Source: Planococcus shenhongbingii (lineage in GTDB: Bacteria; Bacillota; Bacilli; Bacillales_A; Planococcaceae). From it: a DNA stretch of 64,000 nucleotides. Below the pieces are notes generated by a model, which was not told the DNA's origin, searched no databases, and was given only the letters and a program-made list of their open reading frames with translations. The stretch is from positions 1,922,001-1,986,000 of the forward strand of contig NZ_CP129235.1 of the NCBI RefSeq assembly GCF_030413635.1. The letters run 5' to 3'. Below are positions 1 to 9,111 of this stretch, piece after piece (position 1 is the stretch's first letter; the number at the start of each line of letters is the position of its first letter). The position numbers were made by a program, and so were the translations under genes.

Positions 1-111
1 ATCAGTGTGTTCACCAATCAAATTGATGCGGCCGGGCGCAAAAAAGAAACGTGGATTATTATCAGTCTTAAAGATTTCTTTAAAATTTTGCAATAAGTCT
101 TCCTGGCTCAT
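1..111 (-). CDS. galK: Galactokinase, N-terminal part (gene leaves the window)
   Basis: Only the first 37 codons are present, read on the minus strand from an ATG at 111. They contain the galactokinase signature APGRINLIGEHTD, which binds galactose in GHMP kinases of this family. A clear ribosome-binding site (GGAGGAG) lies just upstream. The enzyme phosphorylates alpha-D-galactose to galactose 1-phosphate in the Leloir pathway. It is divergent from a ROK-family regulator that probably controls it, and an aldose 1-epimerase lies next to that regulator. The remaining Leloir genes presumably lie outside the window. Confidence 0.93.
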   Translation of the reverse strand, partial: MSQEDLLQNFKEIFKTDNNPRFFFAPGRINLIGEHTD

Positions 112-237
112 TATACTCCTCCAATACTTTGTAAATTAATTTAATTAACATGAGTATAGATTATTTTGTTAAACTATTCAATAACAAGAATGGAAGCAAT
201 TACAAATTACGTGAGCATGTACAAGGGAGAGAAAGTT
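112..237. promoter_or_regulatory. Divergent promoter region between galK and the ROK regulator
   Basis: This 126-base gap separates the divergent galK and ROK regulator genes. It holds an AT-rich near-palindromic stretch around 131-150 (core TTAATTTAATTAA), a plausible operator for a ROK repressor. No convincing -35/-10 pair was assigned. The operator role is inferred from position only. Confidence 0.3.
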
Positions 238-1398
238 ATGCGTCAAGGCACCTTTAAATGGATGAAATCAGTAAATAAATCAATCATTCTTAACATAATA
301 AGAAGTAATGGACCAATATCTAGAGCGCAAATTGCAAAGAAGACGAATTTGACGCCTCCGACGGTCAGTAGCAACGTGAAAGAATTGATTGAACAGAAAA
401 TAGTTAAAGAAAGTGAACTCGGACAGTCACAAGGTGGACGGAAACCCACGATGCTGCTTATCAATCACCAGGCATTTTGCATTATTGGCGTGGATGCAGG
501 GCCAGAATACATTGAATGCATTGTGGCGGATCTTAGTGGCAAAGTGATGAACAGATCAGAAACTAAGTTGCCACTTCCAATTACGAACCAACAATTTATC
601 GCTGCATTAAAAAGCTGCATTAATGGCTGTTTGGAAGGAATTCCGGAAGCAGAAGACAAAATCATCGGTATCGGGGTTGCCATGCATGGCGTGGTGAAAG
701 TTGATACTGGAACTTCTTTGTATGCGCCTAACATTGGCTTGGTTAATATCCCAATTAAAGATGAGCTGGAAAGGGCATTTGGTCTGGAAGTGAAGGTAGA
801 AAATGATGCACGTGCAATGGCTTTGGGCGAATTCTGGTTTGGGAATCATGGGGAACTGACCAGTATGCTAACGGTGAATATTGGGAGAGGTGTTGGCGCG
901 GGTCTCATCATTAATGGAAAACTCTATCACGGTTCTTCTAATATTGCGGGCGAAATTGGTCATATGACTATCGATTTACATGGTGAGATTTGCGAATGTG
1001 GAAACCGGGGATGTCTGCAGACATTTGTCACCGGTCCAGCAATCGCAAGGAAGGTAAATAAAAAGACATCGGAAAACCCACTTACAGCAGAAAAAGTATT
1101 TGAACAGGCCATAGACGGTAATGAAGAATTTGCCGCCATTCTCAAAGAATCTGGGAGAGCGATGGGAGTCGGTTTAACAAATCTCATTCACATCGTTAAT
1201 CCGGAAAAAATTGTGTTGGGTGGTGGAGTTTCCAAAGCGGAAAAATTTATTTTGCCTGCCATACTTGAAACCATCGAAGCATCCGCCCTAACTCCTTTGG
1301 CAAGCCAAACAAAAGTGGAAGTATCCAAGTTGGGGGACGATGCCACACTTATCGGCGCTATCACTTTGCTAATGGTGGATGTCTTTGAGTTAAAGTAA
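238..1398 (+). CDS. ROK-family transcriptional regulator (XylR/NagC-like)
   Basis: Predicted protein of 386 aa. An N-terminal winged helix (about residues 15-60, with ISRAQIAKKTNLTPPTVSS as the recognition region) is followed by a ROK sugar-kinase-like domain. That domain carries the ROK zinc motif CECGNRGC and the sequence GLTNLIHIVNPEKIVLGGGV near the end. The N-terminal phosphate motif is degraded (DAGPEY), as usual in ROK repressors that bind sugar but do not phosphorylate it. The ATG at 238 is chosen because AAGGGAGA sits seven bases upstream; the frame is open further up from a TTG at 166 without a better ribosome-binding site. It probably controls the divergent galK and the following epimerase in response to a sugar, most likely galactose. 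Confidence 0.88.
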   Translation: MRQGTFKWMKSVNKSIILNIIRSNGPISRAQIAKKTNLTPPTVSSNVKELIEQKIVKESELGQSQGGRKPTMLLINHQAFCIIGVDAGPEYIECIVADLSGKVMNRSETKLPLPITNQQFIAALKSCINGCLEGIPEAEDKIIGIGVAMHGVVKVDTGTSLYAPNIGLVNIPIKDELERAFGLEVKVENDARAMALGEFWFGNHGELTSMLTVNIGRGVGAGLIINGKLYHGSSNIAGEIGHMTIDLHGEICECGNRGCLQTFVTGPAIARKVNKKTSENPLTAEKVFEQAIDGNEEFAAILKESGRAMGVGLTNLIHIVNPEKIVLGGGVSKAEKFILPAILETIEASALTPLASQTKVEVSKLGDDATLIGAITLLMVDVFELK

Positions 1399-1462
1399 AG
1401 AGAATGTAACGACTTCAGTATTATGTTTTGTGAACAGAAAAATTGAAAGGGTGAAAGAAGAA

Positions 1463-2509
1463 ATGGAAGTTACCAAAAAGGTATTTGCCCGTAAAAATAA
1501 CCAGACGATTACTTCTTATACATTAAAGAATGACCAAGGTTTTCAAATGTCCTGTATCGATTATGGATGTATTATTACTGAAATTATTACTCCAGATCAA
1601 AACGGTAAAATGGAGAATGTCGTATTGGGCTTTGACACACTTGAAGAGTACGAAAGCAATCCGTATTTTTTGGGTGCATTGGTTGGACGTTTTGCCGGAC
1701 GGATAAAAGAGGGAGCATTTGTAATTGGAGGAGCAGACTATCAAATAGCAAGAAATGCCAATGGTCATCATCTGCACGGAGGTTCCCAAGGCTTTCACTC
1801 AGCTCTTTGGGATTCAAAAGTGATCAAAAGTAAAAATGAAGCAATAGTCGAATTTACGTATTTCAGTCCTGATGGGGAGGAAGGTTTCCCTGGCAACTTA
1901 TTCATGACCGTCCGCTACCTTCTCAAGAACGACAGCAATCAGCTTATCATTTCCTATTCAGGTAAATCCGATAAAACCACTTTATTGAATGTAACCAACC
2001 ACTCTTATTTCAATTTGAGCGGAAATTTCAAGCGAACTACACTTGATCATGTATTGACGATGAAAAGTGATCACTACTTGGAATTGGATGAGGAATTACT
2101 GCCGACAGGAAATCTTGTTAATGTAGACGATGATTTGCTCTTCGATTTTCGAAACGGCAGAAGCATAAAAGAAGCGACAGCATCTGAACATCCACAGACA
2201 AAGTTAGCTGGGAATGGCTATGATCATCCATTTTTGTTGAATCGCACAGAACAGCCAACTATCGAATTAACTGATCCAGAAAGTGGTCGGAAACTGCTGA
2301 TTGAAACAACAGAACCAGCAGTGGTTTTATATACAGGAAATGATATAGGTGGATCTTATTCAATCAGGGGAGTAGAAGCACGGGATTATCTAGGGCTTTG
2401 TCTTGAAACACAAAGTCCTCCAGGTTCGGTGCACCACCCTCACTTCCCATCCGCCATCTTGAACGCTGAAGAGGAGTTCAAGTCTGAAACGACTTATTCT
2501 TTCTCCTAA
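1463..2509 (+). CDS. galM: Aldose 1-epimerase (mutarotase)
   Basis: Predicted protein of 348 aa, normal for GalM. It interconverts alpha and beta anomers of galactose or glucose and so feeds galactokinase. Visible family motifs are LHGGSQGFHSALWD, NVTNHSYFNLSG with the presumed catalytic acid histidine, GYDHPFLL, and LETQSPPGSVHHPHFPS, whose glutamate is the expected catalytic base. The start at 1463 is preferred over a GTG at 1430 because AAAGGGTGA lies at a suitable distance. It lies 64 bases after the ROK regulator on the same strand and is probably co-transcribed with it. Confidence 0.9.
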   Translation: MEVTKKVFARKNNQTITSYTLKNDQGFQMSCIDYGCIITEIITPDQNGKMENVVLGFDTLEEYESNPYFLGALVGRFAGRIKEGAFVIGGADYQIARNANGHHLHGGSQGFHSALWDSKVIKSKNEAIVEFTYFSPDGEEGFPGNLFMTVRYLLKNDSNQLIISYSGKSDKTTLLNVTNHSYFNLSGNFKRTTLDHVLTMKSDHYLELDEELLPTGNLVNVDDDLLFDFRNGRSIKEATASEHPQTKLAGNGYDHPFLLNRTEQPTIELTDPESGRKLLIETTEPAVVLYTGNDIGGSYSIRGVEARDYLGLCLETQSPPGSVHHPHFPSAILNAEEEFKSETTYSFS

Positions 2510-2626
2510 GTCCGTGATAGATAAAATAAAGTTTATAAGATAACCATTCTTCAGTGTAAGGCTCTTTAAGTGATCTAATAAAAAAAGAACTGGTCAACGA
2601 ATCTTTTTGGAGAAAGGAGTGTTCTT

Positions 2627-3523
2627 ATGATTGATAATCTAAGAAAAATTTATTCTTCACTAATCTTATATGAAGAAGATGTCCATAACGTGGATTGCGA
2701 CTATAAATGGTTCGTGAAAGAGGACAATGAAATTATCGGAATCCATAAAAGCCAACTGGAACCGAAAGATGTGTCTGTATTAACTGCTTTCATGGCGCCT
2801 TATGACATCGATTTCCCATCCCTTACGAGTGAAGAACAAAAGTGGAGAAAAGCGATTGGTTCGACTGGCTCTAACGAAACGGAAAATATGGAAGCCAATA
2901 GTTCATATCGCTTTGTATACTTTTCAATTTTAAAAAACCAAATCAGCCCTGGATTATTTAAAGATGCTATTTATGAATTATTTCCAGGGAGAGTCTCGAT
3001 TCTTTGGGAAACTAGACATGAAGGAATTTTAATAGAACATGCGACTTTAGGACAGGATAATATTTGTTACGAAGAAATTATCGATTTATTGATGAGTGAC
3101 TTGTATATAAAAATCAATTTTCTTGTAGGTCCTTTCAGGAAAGGAATGCAGAATGTCCCTCACTACTATTCATTTATGATAACAGCCGCAAAATCTATTT
3201 TTTCCTACTCCAATAAGCCAGTAGCGAATTTTAGTGATGCAGTGCCTTATTTGTTGATCGATCAATCGGAAAAAGACCAATACCGAAGTATTCGTGAAAT
3301 GATCTTACAAGGTTATGCGGATGACGAAGAAACTTTGAGAATGTTAGAAGTATTTGCGAAGTGCAATTTGAACATATCGGAAACAGCGAAAGCGCTCCAT
3401 CTTCATCGCAACAGTCTTCAATATCGTTTGGATCGTTTTACAGATAATACAGGAATAGATATCAGAAAATTCCATAATGCTATGGCCGTTTATCTAGCGC
3501 TGCTTGCGAAATCGCCAGTATAG
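2627..3523 (+). CDS. PucR/CdaR-type transcriptional regulator
   Basis: Predicted protein of 298 aa with a clear C-terminal PucR-type helix-turn-helix at about residues 240-290 (NISETAKALHLHRNSLQYRLDRF), as in CdaR and PucR regulators. The N-terminal two thirds show no recognisable sensor domain. A strong AGAAAGGAG ribosome-binding site precedes the ATG. It lies 123 bases before an MsmX-type ABC ATPase gene on the same strand, an arrangement that suggests carbohydrate-uptake control. The effector cannot be read from the sequence. Confidence 0.82.
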   Translation: MIDNLRKIYSSLILYEEDVHNVDCDYKWFVKEDNEIIGIHKSQLEPKDVSVLTAFMAPYDIDFPSLTSEEQKWRKAIGSTGSNETENMEANSSYRFVYFSILKNQISPGLFKDAIYELFPGRVSILWETRHEGILIEHATLGQDNICYEEIIDLLMSDLYIKINFLVGPFRKGMQNVPHYYSFMITAAKSIFSYSNKPVANFSDAVPYLLIDQSEKDQYRSIREMILQGYADDEETLRMLEVFAKCNLNISETAKALHLHRNSLQYRLDRFTDNTGIDIRKFHNAMAVYLALLAKSPV

Positions 3524-3646
3524 TCTATTGGTCAATGTGCAACGAAGTTGGCGGAATCTTTGTGCACTTTCTCTATTTTTTCTATCTAGCTTATACGGTA
3601 GGCTGATATCAGTTCTTGAAAATAGATACATAGTGGAGGGAATCAA

Positions 3647-4744
3647 ATGGCAGGGTTAAGTTTAAAAAATATAAAAAAAGTTTACGATCAAGGTGTTGTA
3701 TCGGTTCATGATTTCAACCTCGAAATCAGGGACAAAGAATTTTTAGTGTTGGTAGGTCCTTCAGGTTGTGGAAAATCGACGACGCTTCGAATGATTGCTG
3801 GATTAGAAGATATAACCGAGGGAGATATGTATATTGGAGAAAGACGCATAAACGACGTATCACCGAAAGATCGCGATATCGCCATGGTTTTTCAGAACTA
3901 TGCTCTTTATCCACATATGAGTGTTTATGAAAATATGGCTTTTAGTCTAAAACTCAACAAAACTAAAAAGGATGAAATCGAAAGACGGGTCAATAATGCG
4001 GCTGAAATTCTTGGGCTGCAAGATTACCTGAAAAGAAAGCCGAAAGCATTATCTGGCGGGCAACGTCAGCGAGTAGCTCTTGGACGTGCAATAGTTCGTG
4101 ATGCTAAAGTGTTTTTAATGGATGAACCGTTGTCTAACCTGGATGCAAAATTACGGGTTCAAATGCGTGCGGAAATCCAAAAATTGCATCGAAGGCTTCA
4201 GACGACAACGGTTTACGTGACACATGATCAGACAGAAGCGATGACCATGGCAACACGGCTGGTGGTTATGAAGGACGGATTTATTCAGCAAGTAGGTTCA
4301 CCTAAAGAAGTTTACGAGTTACCGGATAATGTCTTTGTTGGAGGATTTATTGGTTCACCACCAATGAATTTTTTCCACGGTAGATTAGAAGAAAAACACT
4401 TCGTCATGGGTGATGTAAGAATTTTAGTTCCAGAAGGGAAACTTAGTATTCCGCGAGAAAAAGGTTATGTCGGAAAAGAAATTATTTTGGGTATTCGGCC
4501 AGAAGATATTCATGATGAGCCACTGTTCATCAATTCTTCTCCTGATACAGCCATTAAAGCCTCAATTGACGTAGCAGAACTAATGGGGGCTGAGATTATC
4601 CTCTATTCTACATTGGCGGGACAAGAGTTCATCGCGCGTGTAGATTCGCGATACAGCATTGAGGTTGGGAAAATGGCGGATTTAGCGCTTGATCTGAATA
4701 AGTCACACTTCTTTGACATTGAAACTGAAGAAAGAATAAAGTAA
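3647..4744 (+). CDS. msmX: Carbohydrate ABC transporter ATPase (MsmX/UgpC-type)
   Basis: Predicted protein of 365 aa. It shows Walker A GPSGCGKSTT (about residues 37-46), Q-loop FQNYALYPHM, signature LSGGQRQRVALGRA, Walker B VFLMDEPLSNLDAKLR, the H-loop VTHDQTEA, and a C-terminal TOBE-type domain. Such ATPases energise several sugar importers. The sugar ABC operon at 6015-9094 encodes no ATPase of its own, so this protein is its likely energiser. GTGGAGGG precedes the ATG. Transcription ends at the strong hairpin at 4761-4813. The symbol is assigned by family; UgpC would be an equivalent label. Confidence 0.9.
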   Translation: MAGLSLKNIKKVYDQGVVSVHDFNLEIRDKEFLVLVGPSGCGKSTTLRMIAGLEDITEGDMYIGERRINDVSPKDRDIAMVFQNYALYPHMSVYENMAFSLKLNKTKKDEIERRVNNAAEILGLQDYLKRKPKALSGGQRQRVALGRAIVRDAKVFLMDEPLSNLDAKLRVQMRAEIQKLHRRLQTTTVYVTHDQTEAMTMATRLVVMKDGFIQQVGSPKEVYELPDNVFVGGFIGSPPMNFFHGRLEEKHFVMGDVRILVPEGKLSIPREKGYVGKEIILGIRPEDIHDEPLFINSSPDTAIKASIDVAELMGAEIILYSTLAGQEFIARVDSRYSIEVGKMADLALDLNKSHFFDIETEERIK

Positions 4745-4760
4745 ATCAGAATGGCGATCA

Positions 4761-4813
4761 AAAAACAGCATCACCAGTCGAAAGAAATTCTTTCGACTGG
4801 TGATGCTGTTTTT
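4761..4813. terminator. Bidirectional Rho-independent terminator
   Basis: A perfect 24-bp stem (arms 4761-4784 and 4790-4813) with a 5-base AAATT loop, rich in T at the 3' end on both strands. It sits between the convergent msmX-type gene and the ArsR-type regulator gene and can serve both. Confidence 0.95.
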
Positions 4814-4874
4814 GTTGTTACTAGGATTGTACAGGCCATTCCTTTCGTTTTGAGTTATGTGTTTATAAAGAAGG

Positions 4875-5783
4875 TTATTTATAAGAAACTTCTAGCACCA
4901 AGTCTTGATTATAATTGCCAAATTTAGAGCCAAACAAATTCATTCCCCCGGAGTTGATGGCATCATTTTTGACTTCTAATTTTATAGAAATATGTGATTT
5001 TTCCTGAAGGGATAGTTTGTCGATTGAAACATGAGAAATCTTTTCTCCATCCACAAAGGTGCCATCTTTGTTGATTTTCCAGTTTTTCAGCAAACCATAT
5101 TGTGTATTATTGATGCCCCACCAGTATGGAGTTAAATTACCTCGGACACCACCAAAATCTCCAGGACTTGTCCAAATCCCGACTTCTTCACCATTGATAG
5201 TTAACATGATATCTGATGGCCAATCGTTTTTGTAATATGTTGCTTCAGAACAAATTTCTGCTGAAAAATTCAGTTCTTCGACTTCTGCTTTTTTGGGAAT
5301 TCGGTTAGGAAAGTGGTATTCGATAAAACCAGTTCTAAACCAAATTAGTTGAGCGTTCTTCCGGTCTGGTTCGAAAAAAGAACGAGGCTCATCTTCAAGA
5401 TGAATAAAGCCATTCTCACTCAACAAGCCGCATGTCGGTTCTGCTTCGCATAAGATAAAATCACCCACTGGCATTTCATATCGATATAAATTATGGGTAA
5501 GATCTTGTTGATTGCTCAATGAGATGATGACTCGATCATATTTTTTCGAGCTCACTTTCTTAGATCCTCTGCCAGGAATAAGTTCGGTAGCAATCAAACC
5601 AGCTTCTTCCAGTATTCGCACATTTGTAGCAGTTGATGAAAAAGGCATTTCCATAGCAACTGATAAATCCTTTACGTTCTTTGGGCCTTCATCTAATAAT
5701 TGAATAATTTCTACACGATGTTCGTTCCCTAAAGCTTTAAAAACTTCGATAGCTTCTTCTAATGCAAGTTCTAGAGTTCTCAT
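4875..5783 (-). CDS. ArsR-type winged-helix regulator with large C-terminal domain
   Basis: Predicted protein of 302 aa. Residues about 10-75 form an ArsR-type winged helix (VFKALGNEHRVEIIQLLDEG, then SSTATNVRILEEAGLI). The remaining 230 or so residues are a beta-rich-looking domain I do not recognise and may bind a ligand. It is about three times the length of a classic metal-sensing ArsR and has no CxC metal motif. The start at 5783 is chosen over an upstream ATG at 5846 because AGGAGGGTATTAT precedes it directly. It is divergent from the sugar ABC/GH2 operon and is its most likely local regulator. Confidence 0.8.
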   Translation of the reverse strand: MRTLELALEEAIEVFKALGNEHRVEIIQLLDEGPKNVKDLSVAMEMPFSSTATNVRILEEAGLIATELIPGRGSKKVSSKKYDRVIISLSNQQDLTHNLYRYEMPVGDFILCEAEPTCGLLSENGFIHLEDEPRSFFEPDRKNAQLIWFRTGFIEYHFPNRIPKKAEVEELNFSAEICSEATYYKNDWPSDIMLTINGEEVGIWTSPGDFGGVRGNLTPYWWGINNTQYGLLKNWKINKDGTFVDGEKISHVSIDKLSLQEKSHISIKLEVKNDAINSGGMNLFGSKFGNYNQDLVLEVSYK

Positions 5784-5950
5784 ATAATACCCTCCTATAA
5801 CTACTTCTTTTATGATAATAATAATGTGGTTTATTCTTTTTTTCAAGTAGATTAAAAATTTAAAAGCGACAAATTTGGCTGTATCAGGGTTTTAATTCCT
5901 TACATATCACTAATAAGTAGCAAAATACTAATAATTCATTTAATTTACTA

Positions 5951-5979
5951 TTGCTTTGTTATCTTTTTTTATGTAATAA
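5951..5979 (+). promoter_or_regulatory. Candidate promoter of the sugar ABC / galactonate operon
   Basis: TTGCTT at 5951-5956 and TAATAA at 5974-5979 are separated by 17 bases and lie about 35 bases before the substrate-binding protein gene. A repeated ACTAATAA just upstream (about 5910-5933) could be an operator for the divergent ArsR-type protein. Both assignments rest on pattern only. Confidence 0.4.
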
Positions 5980-6014
5980 TAAATTTATATCCAAATAAAG
6001 GAGGAGGTTCTATT

Positions 6015-7295
6015 ATGAGGAATGTAAGCGTGTTCACATTAATGCTGTTATCTTTACTATTTTTGGTCGCAGGGTGTTCCAGTGATGCAGGATCAGGATC
6101 TACAAGTGGAGGGGAATCAAATACAACCAAATTAACTTTTTGGGCCCCTTTTAGTGGTGGGGACGCCGATTTCATGAAGGCGATGGTGGATGATTTTAAT
6201 GAACAACATGAAGACATCGAAGTTGACTATCTAACAGTTACCTTTGATGAATATTACACTAAGCTTCGCACGTCAGTTACATCAAACCAAGCACCTGATA
6301 TAGCAATTGCTCACTCTTCAAGAATTGCTGAATTGCAATCTGCTAATTTAATCGAGAGTCTAGACAGTCCAGCTTCTAAGGCAAATCTTGATTGGAGTAC
6401 TTATAACGAAAACGTAGTTAATTCAGCGATGGTTGACAATCAGCATTATGGAGTGCCTTTAGATACTCATGCAGAAATTATGTTTGTAAACAAAATGCTT
6501 TTAGATAAAGCAGGTGTTCTTAATGAAGAAGGGTTACCAGTACTCGGTGAAGGTGCTGAAGGGTTTACAGAATTTTTAACACAGATTAAGAAAAGTAGTG
6601 GTAAGGAAATTTTCCCTTTGTCTTCAACATCAGCCGGGAATCAGCCACGATGGATCTGGTGGTCGTTATATAGCCAGCTTGGTGGAGAGTTGCTAAACGA
6701 GGATGGAACGAAAGCTGCTTTTAATAATGAAAAAGGATTACAGGCTCTTGAATATATGGGGGGATTGATCGATCAAGGCTTATGGCCAAAAAATATTCAA
6801 GATGGTGGAGAACTTTTCCTAGCAAACAGAGCCGGTGCTCACTTTAATGGAGTTTGGATGACAGGCGCAATTGAGCAAAATGAAGCATTGGATTTTGTTG
6901 CACTTCCATTTCCACAGCTATTCGATGAGCCAGCTACTTGGGGAGATTCCCATACATTTGCTTTACCTGTAAATGAAAAGCAGACAGAAGAGGAAAAAGT
7001 AGCGGCCCTTAAATTTGCAGACTGGATTGCAGAGCATGCCATCACATGGGCTGAGGCAGGTCATATTCCAAGTAAAACAGCCGTAATAGAGTCAAAGGAG
7101 TTCCAAGCACTTCCTTACCGTAAAGATTACGCGGAAATAATTGACTATGTAAGCTTTATGCCGCCAAGCAAGGACATGACAGCTATTAATGACTTACTTG
7201 GTGATCAACTTTCCGTCTTTACTAATGGAGGTACCAGTGCTCAAGAAACATTAGATATTTTGGAGAAAGAAGTAAATAAGATTATTGCTAATTAA
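6015..7295 (+). CDS. Sugar ABC transporter substrate-binding lipoprotein
   Basis: Predicted protein of 426 aa with a lipoprotein signal: a charged start, a hydrophobic stretch and the lipobox LVAGC with Cys21 as the lipidation site. The mature part has the family 1 extracellular solute-binding layout (LTFWAPFSGGDADFMKAMVDDFN near the start, later TWGDSHTFALPV). It captures a sugar or oligosaccharide outside the membrane for the two permeases that follow. Neighbouring glycosidase and galactonate genes suggest a galactose- or galactonate-containing glycoside. The ribosome-binding site is AAAGGAGGAGG. First gene of the operon. Confidence 0.9.
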   Translation: MRNVSVFTLMLLSLLFLVAGCSSDAGSGSTSGGESNTTKLTFWAPFSGGDADFMKAMVDDFNEQHEDIEVDYLTVTFDEYYTKLRTSVTSNQAPDIAIAHSSRIAELQSANLIESLDSPASKANLDWSTYNENVVNSAMVDNQHYGVPLDTHAEIMFVNKMLLDKAGVLNEEGLPVLGEGAEGFTEFLTQIKKSSGKEIFPLSSTSAGNQPRWIWWSLYSQLGGELLNEDGTKAAFNNEKGLQALEYMGGLIDQGLWPKNIQDGGELFLANRAGAHFNGVWMTGAIEQNEALDFVALPFPQLFDEPATWGDSHTFALPVNEKQTEEEKVAALKFADWIAEHAITWAEAGHIPSKTAVIESKEFQALPYRKDYAEIIDYVSFMPPSKDMTAINDLLGDQLSVFTNGGTSAQETLDILEKEVNKIIAN

Positions 7296-7373
7296 AATTT
7301 GAAACAGAACAGGATGGAAAAGATGTCTACTTGCACTATGTAGGCACCTTTTCTGCTCAAGGGGGAAGTACGA

Positions 7374-8261
7374 GTGAAAAAGTGGATAGGCAAAAGTGAA
7401 AATCTAGCAGCTTATTTGTTTCTTGCTCCCTTTTTAATTATTTATGCTTTATTTATGGTGTATCCAATTATAAGAGGGTTTTTCATTAGTTTTCACACAT
7501 ATCAAGTCGGAGTAGAGCCAATATTTACTGGTTTAGAGAATTATAAGACGATGATAGAAGATGCTTATTTTTGGGAAGCTTTGGGCAATACATTGTATTT
7601 TGTGGTGATTTCAACACCGGTGCTTATAGCCATCGGTTTATTAATGGCTTTACTTGTAAACAGCAAATTAAAAGGAACAACTTTTGTTCGCGCCACTTTT
7701 TTCCTGCCTTTTATTTTGTCCATATCTGTAATGGCAAGCGTGTGGGTTTTCATTTTCCAGCCTTATACAGGATTGTTGACAAGTATCTTGCTAAGTATTG
7801 GTGTAGAACAGGATATCTTTTGGCTTACCGATGATGTCTTAGCTTGGATGGCTATTCTGGTCGCTACTGTCTGGTGGACAGTCGGATTCAATATGATCCT
7901 TTTTTTAGCAGGCCTGCAGGAAATACCGCGAGAACAATATGAAGCAGCGGAGATTGATGGAGCAGGACCATTCAGAACATTCATTTCAATTACCTTGCCA
8001 TCATTAAAAAGTATTATTGTTTTAATTGTCATACTGCAAACGATCAATTCCTTCAAATTGTTTGGACAACCATATTTAATGACCGGTGGTGGCCCTGGCA
8101 CTTCTACTCGCCCTTTGGTTCAATACATTTACGAAAAAGGTTTTATTGAACAACAAATGGGAGTGGCATCTTCAATGTCTTACGTATTGTTCTTCATTAC
8201 CATCATTTTTGCTTTTCTCCAGTTTAAATTTTTCTCTAGAAGAAACGAGGAGGACAAATAA
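7374..8261 (+). CDS. Sugar ABC transporter permease, MalF-type
   Basis: Predicted membrane protein of 295 aa with about six transmembrane segments. The EAA loop that docks on the ATPase is visible as EQYEAAEIDGAGPFRTFISITLP. It starts with GTG at 7374 behind the strong site AAGGGGGAAG, 78 bases after the substrate-binding gene. Its stop codon overlaps the start of the next permease (TAATG), which indicates translational coupling. It forms the membrane channel with that partner. Confidence 0.92.
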   Translation: MKKWIGKSENLAAYLFLAPFLIIYALFMVYPIIRGFFISFHTYQVGVEPIFTGLENYKTMIEDAYFWEALGNTLYFVVISTPVLIAIGLLMALLVNSKLKGTTFVRATFFLPFILSISVMASVWVFIFQPYTGLLTSILLSIGVEQDIFWLTDDVLAWMAILVATVWWTVGFNMILFLAGLQEIPREQYEAAEIDGAGPFRTFISITLPSLKSIIVLIVILQTINSFKLFGQPYLMTGGGPGTSTRPLVQYIYEKGFIEQQMGVASSMSYVLFFITIIFAFLQFKFFSRRNEEDK

Positions 8262-9094
8262 TGAAAAATAAAAAAAAGAAAAGTTCATTTGGCAGGAAAT
8301 TGCTTTATATATTTGCCTTTTTCTGTGTCATGTTATGGCTCACTCCCGTTTTGTGGATGTTTTTAACTTCGTTCACTCCCAGAGGTGGAGCGGTAACAGT
8401 ACTAAGCGAATTGTTTTCGCCACCATTTAGTTTGAAAAACTTTGAATATGTCTTAACGAATTCTTTGATTTGGAGATGGACATTTAATAGCTTCTTAGTG
8501 GCAACAATCACCACAATTTTAACAGTTATACTAACTTCTTTAGCAGCTTTTGCTTTATCAAAACTGAAATTTAAAGGGCGAAATGTTGTTTTTTGGGTAA
8601 TAATTGCTGGATTGATGGTGCCTGTGGAAGCCATGATCATTCCATTGTTTCAAGTCATGATTGATTTAAATCTTTTAAATACATATGGTGCGTTGATTTT
8701 ACCTAACCTAGCTTTGCCTTTGGGTGTATTTATTTTAAAACAGTTTTATGACGGTGTGCCGAATGAGTTAATGGAAGCAGCAAGAATAGATGGAGCCAGT
8801 CTGCTGCGCATTTATTGGAATATTTTCCTTCCACTTTCAAAGTCTAGCATGGCAGCGCTTGGAATATTTACTTTCATTCTATCTTGGAATGATTTTCTAT
8901 GGCCATTTTTGGCAGTCAACAATGAATCGATGTTCACGCTTCCGGTTGCAATTCCAACTTTCCAAAGTGCATATTCTTCAGAACTAATGATTCCGATGGC
9001 TGCAAACGTGCTTGCCAGTGTGCCGGCTCTAATTGTTTTTGTTCTATTTCAGCGGCATATCATTCAAGGTGTTGCTATGACAGGTATCAAGTAA
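8261..9094 (+). CDS. Sugar ABC transporter permease, MalG-type
   Basis: Predicted membrane protein of 277 aa with about six transmembrane segments, a lysine-rich N-terminus, and an EAA loop (NELMEAARIDGASLLRIYWN) typical of MalG-type permeases. It overlaps the preceding permease gene by one base. No ATPase gene follows, so the pair probably uses the MsmX-type protein encoded at 3647-4744. The glycoside hydrolase gene starts 17 bases later. Confidence 0.92.
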   Translation: MKNKKKKSSFGRKLLYIFAFFCVMLWLTPVLWMFLTSFTPRGGAVTVLSELFSPPFSLKNFEYVLTNSLIWRWTFNSFLVATITTILTVILTSLAAFALSKLKFKGRNVVFWVIIAGLMVPVEAMIIPLFQVMIDLNLLNTYGALILPNLALPLGVFILKQFYDGVPNELMEAARIDGASLLRIYWNIFLPLSKSSMAALGIFTFILSWNDFLWPFLAVNNESMFTLPVAIPTFQSAYSSELMIPMAANVLASVPALIVFVLFQRHIIQGVAMTGIK

Positions 9095-9111
9095 CAAGGG
9101 GGAGTAAATTT

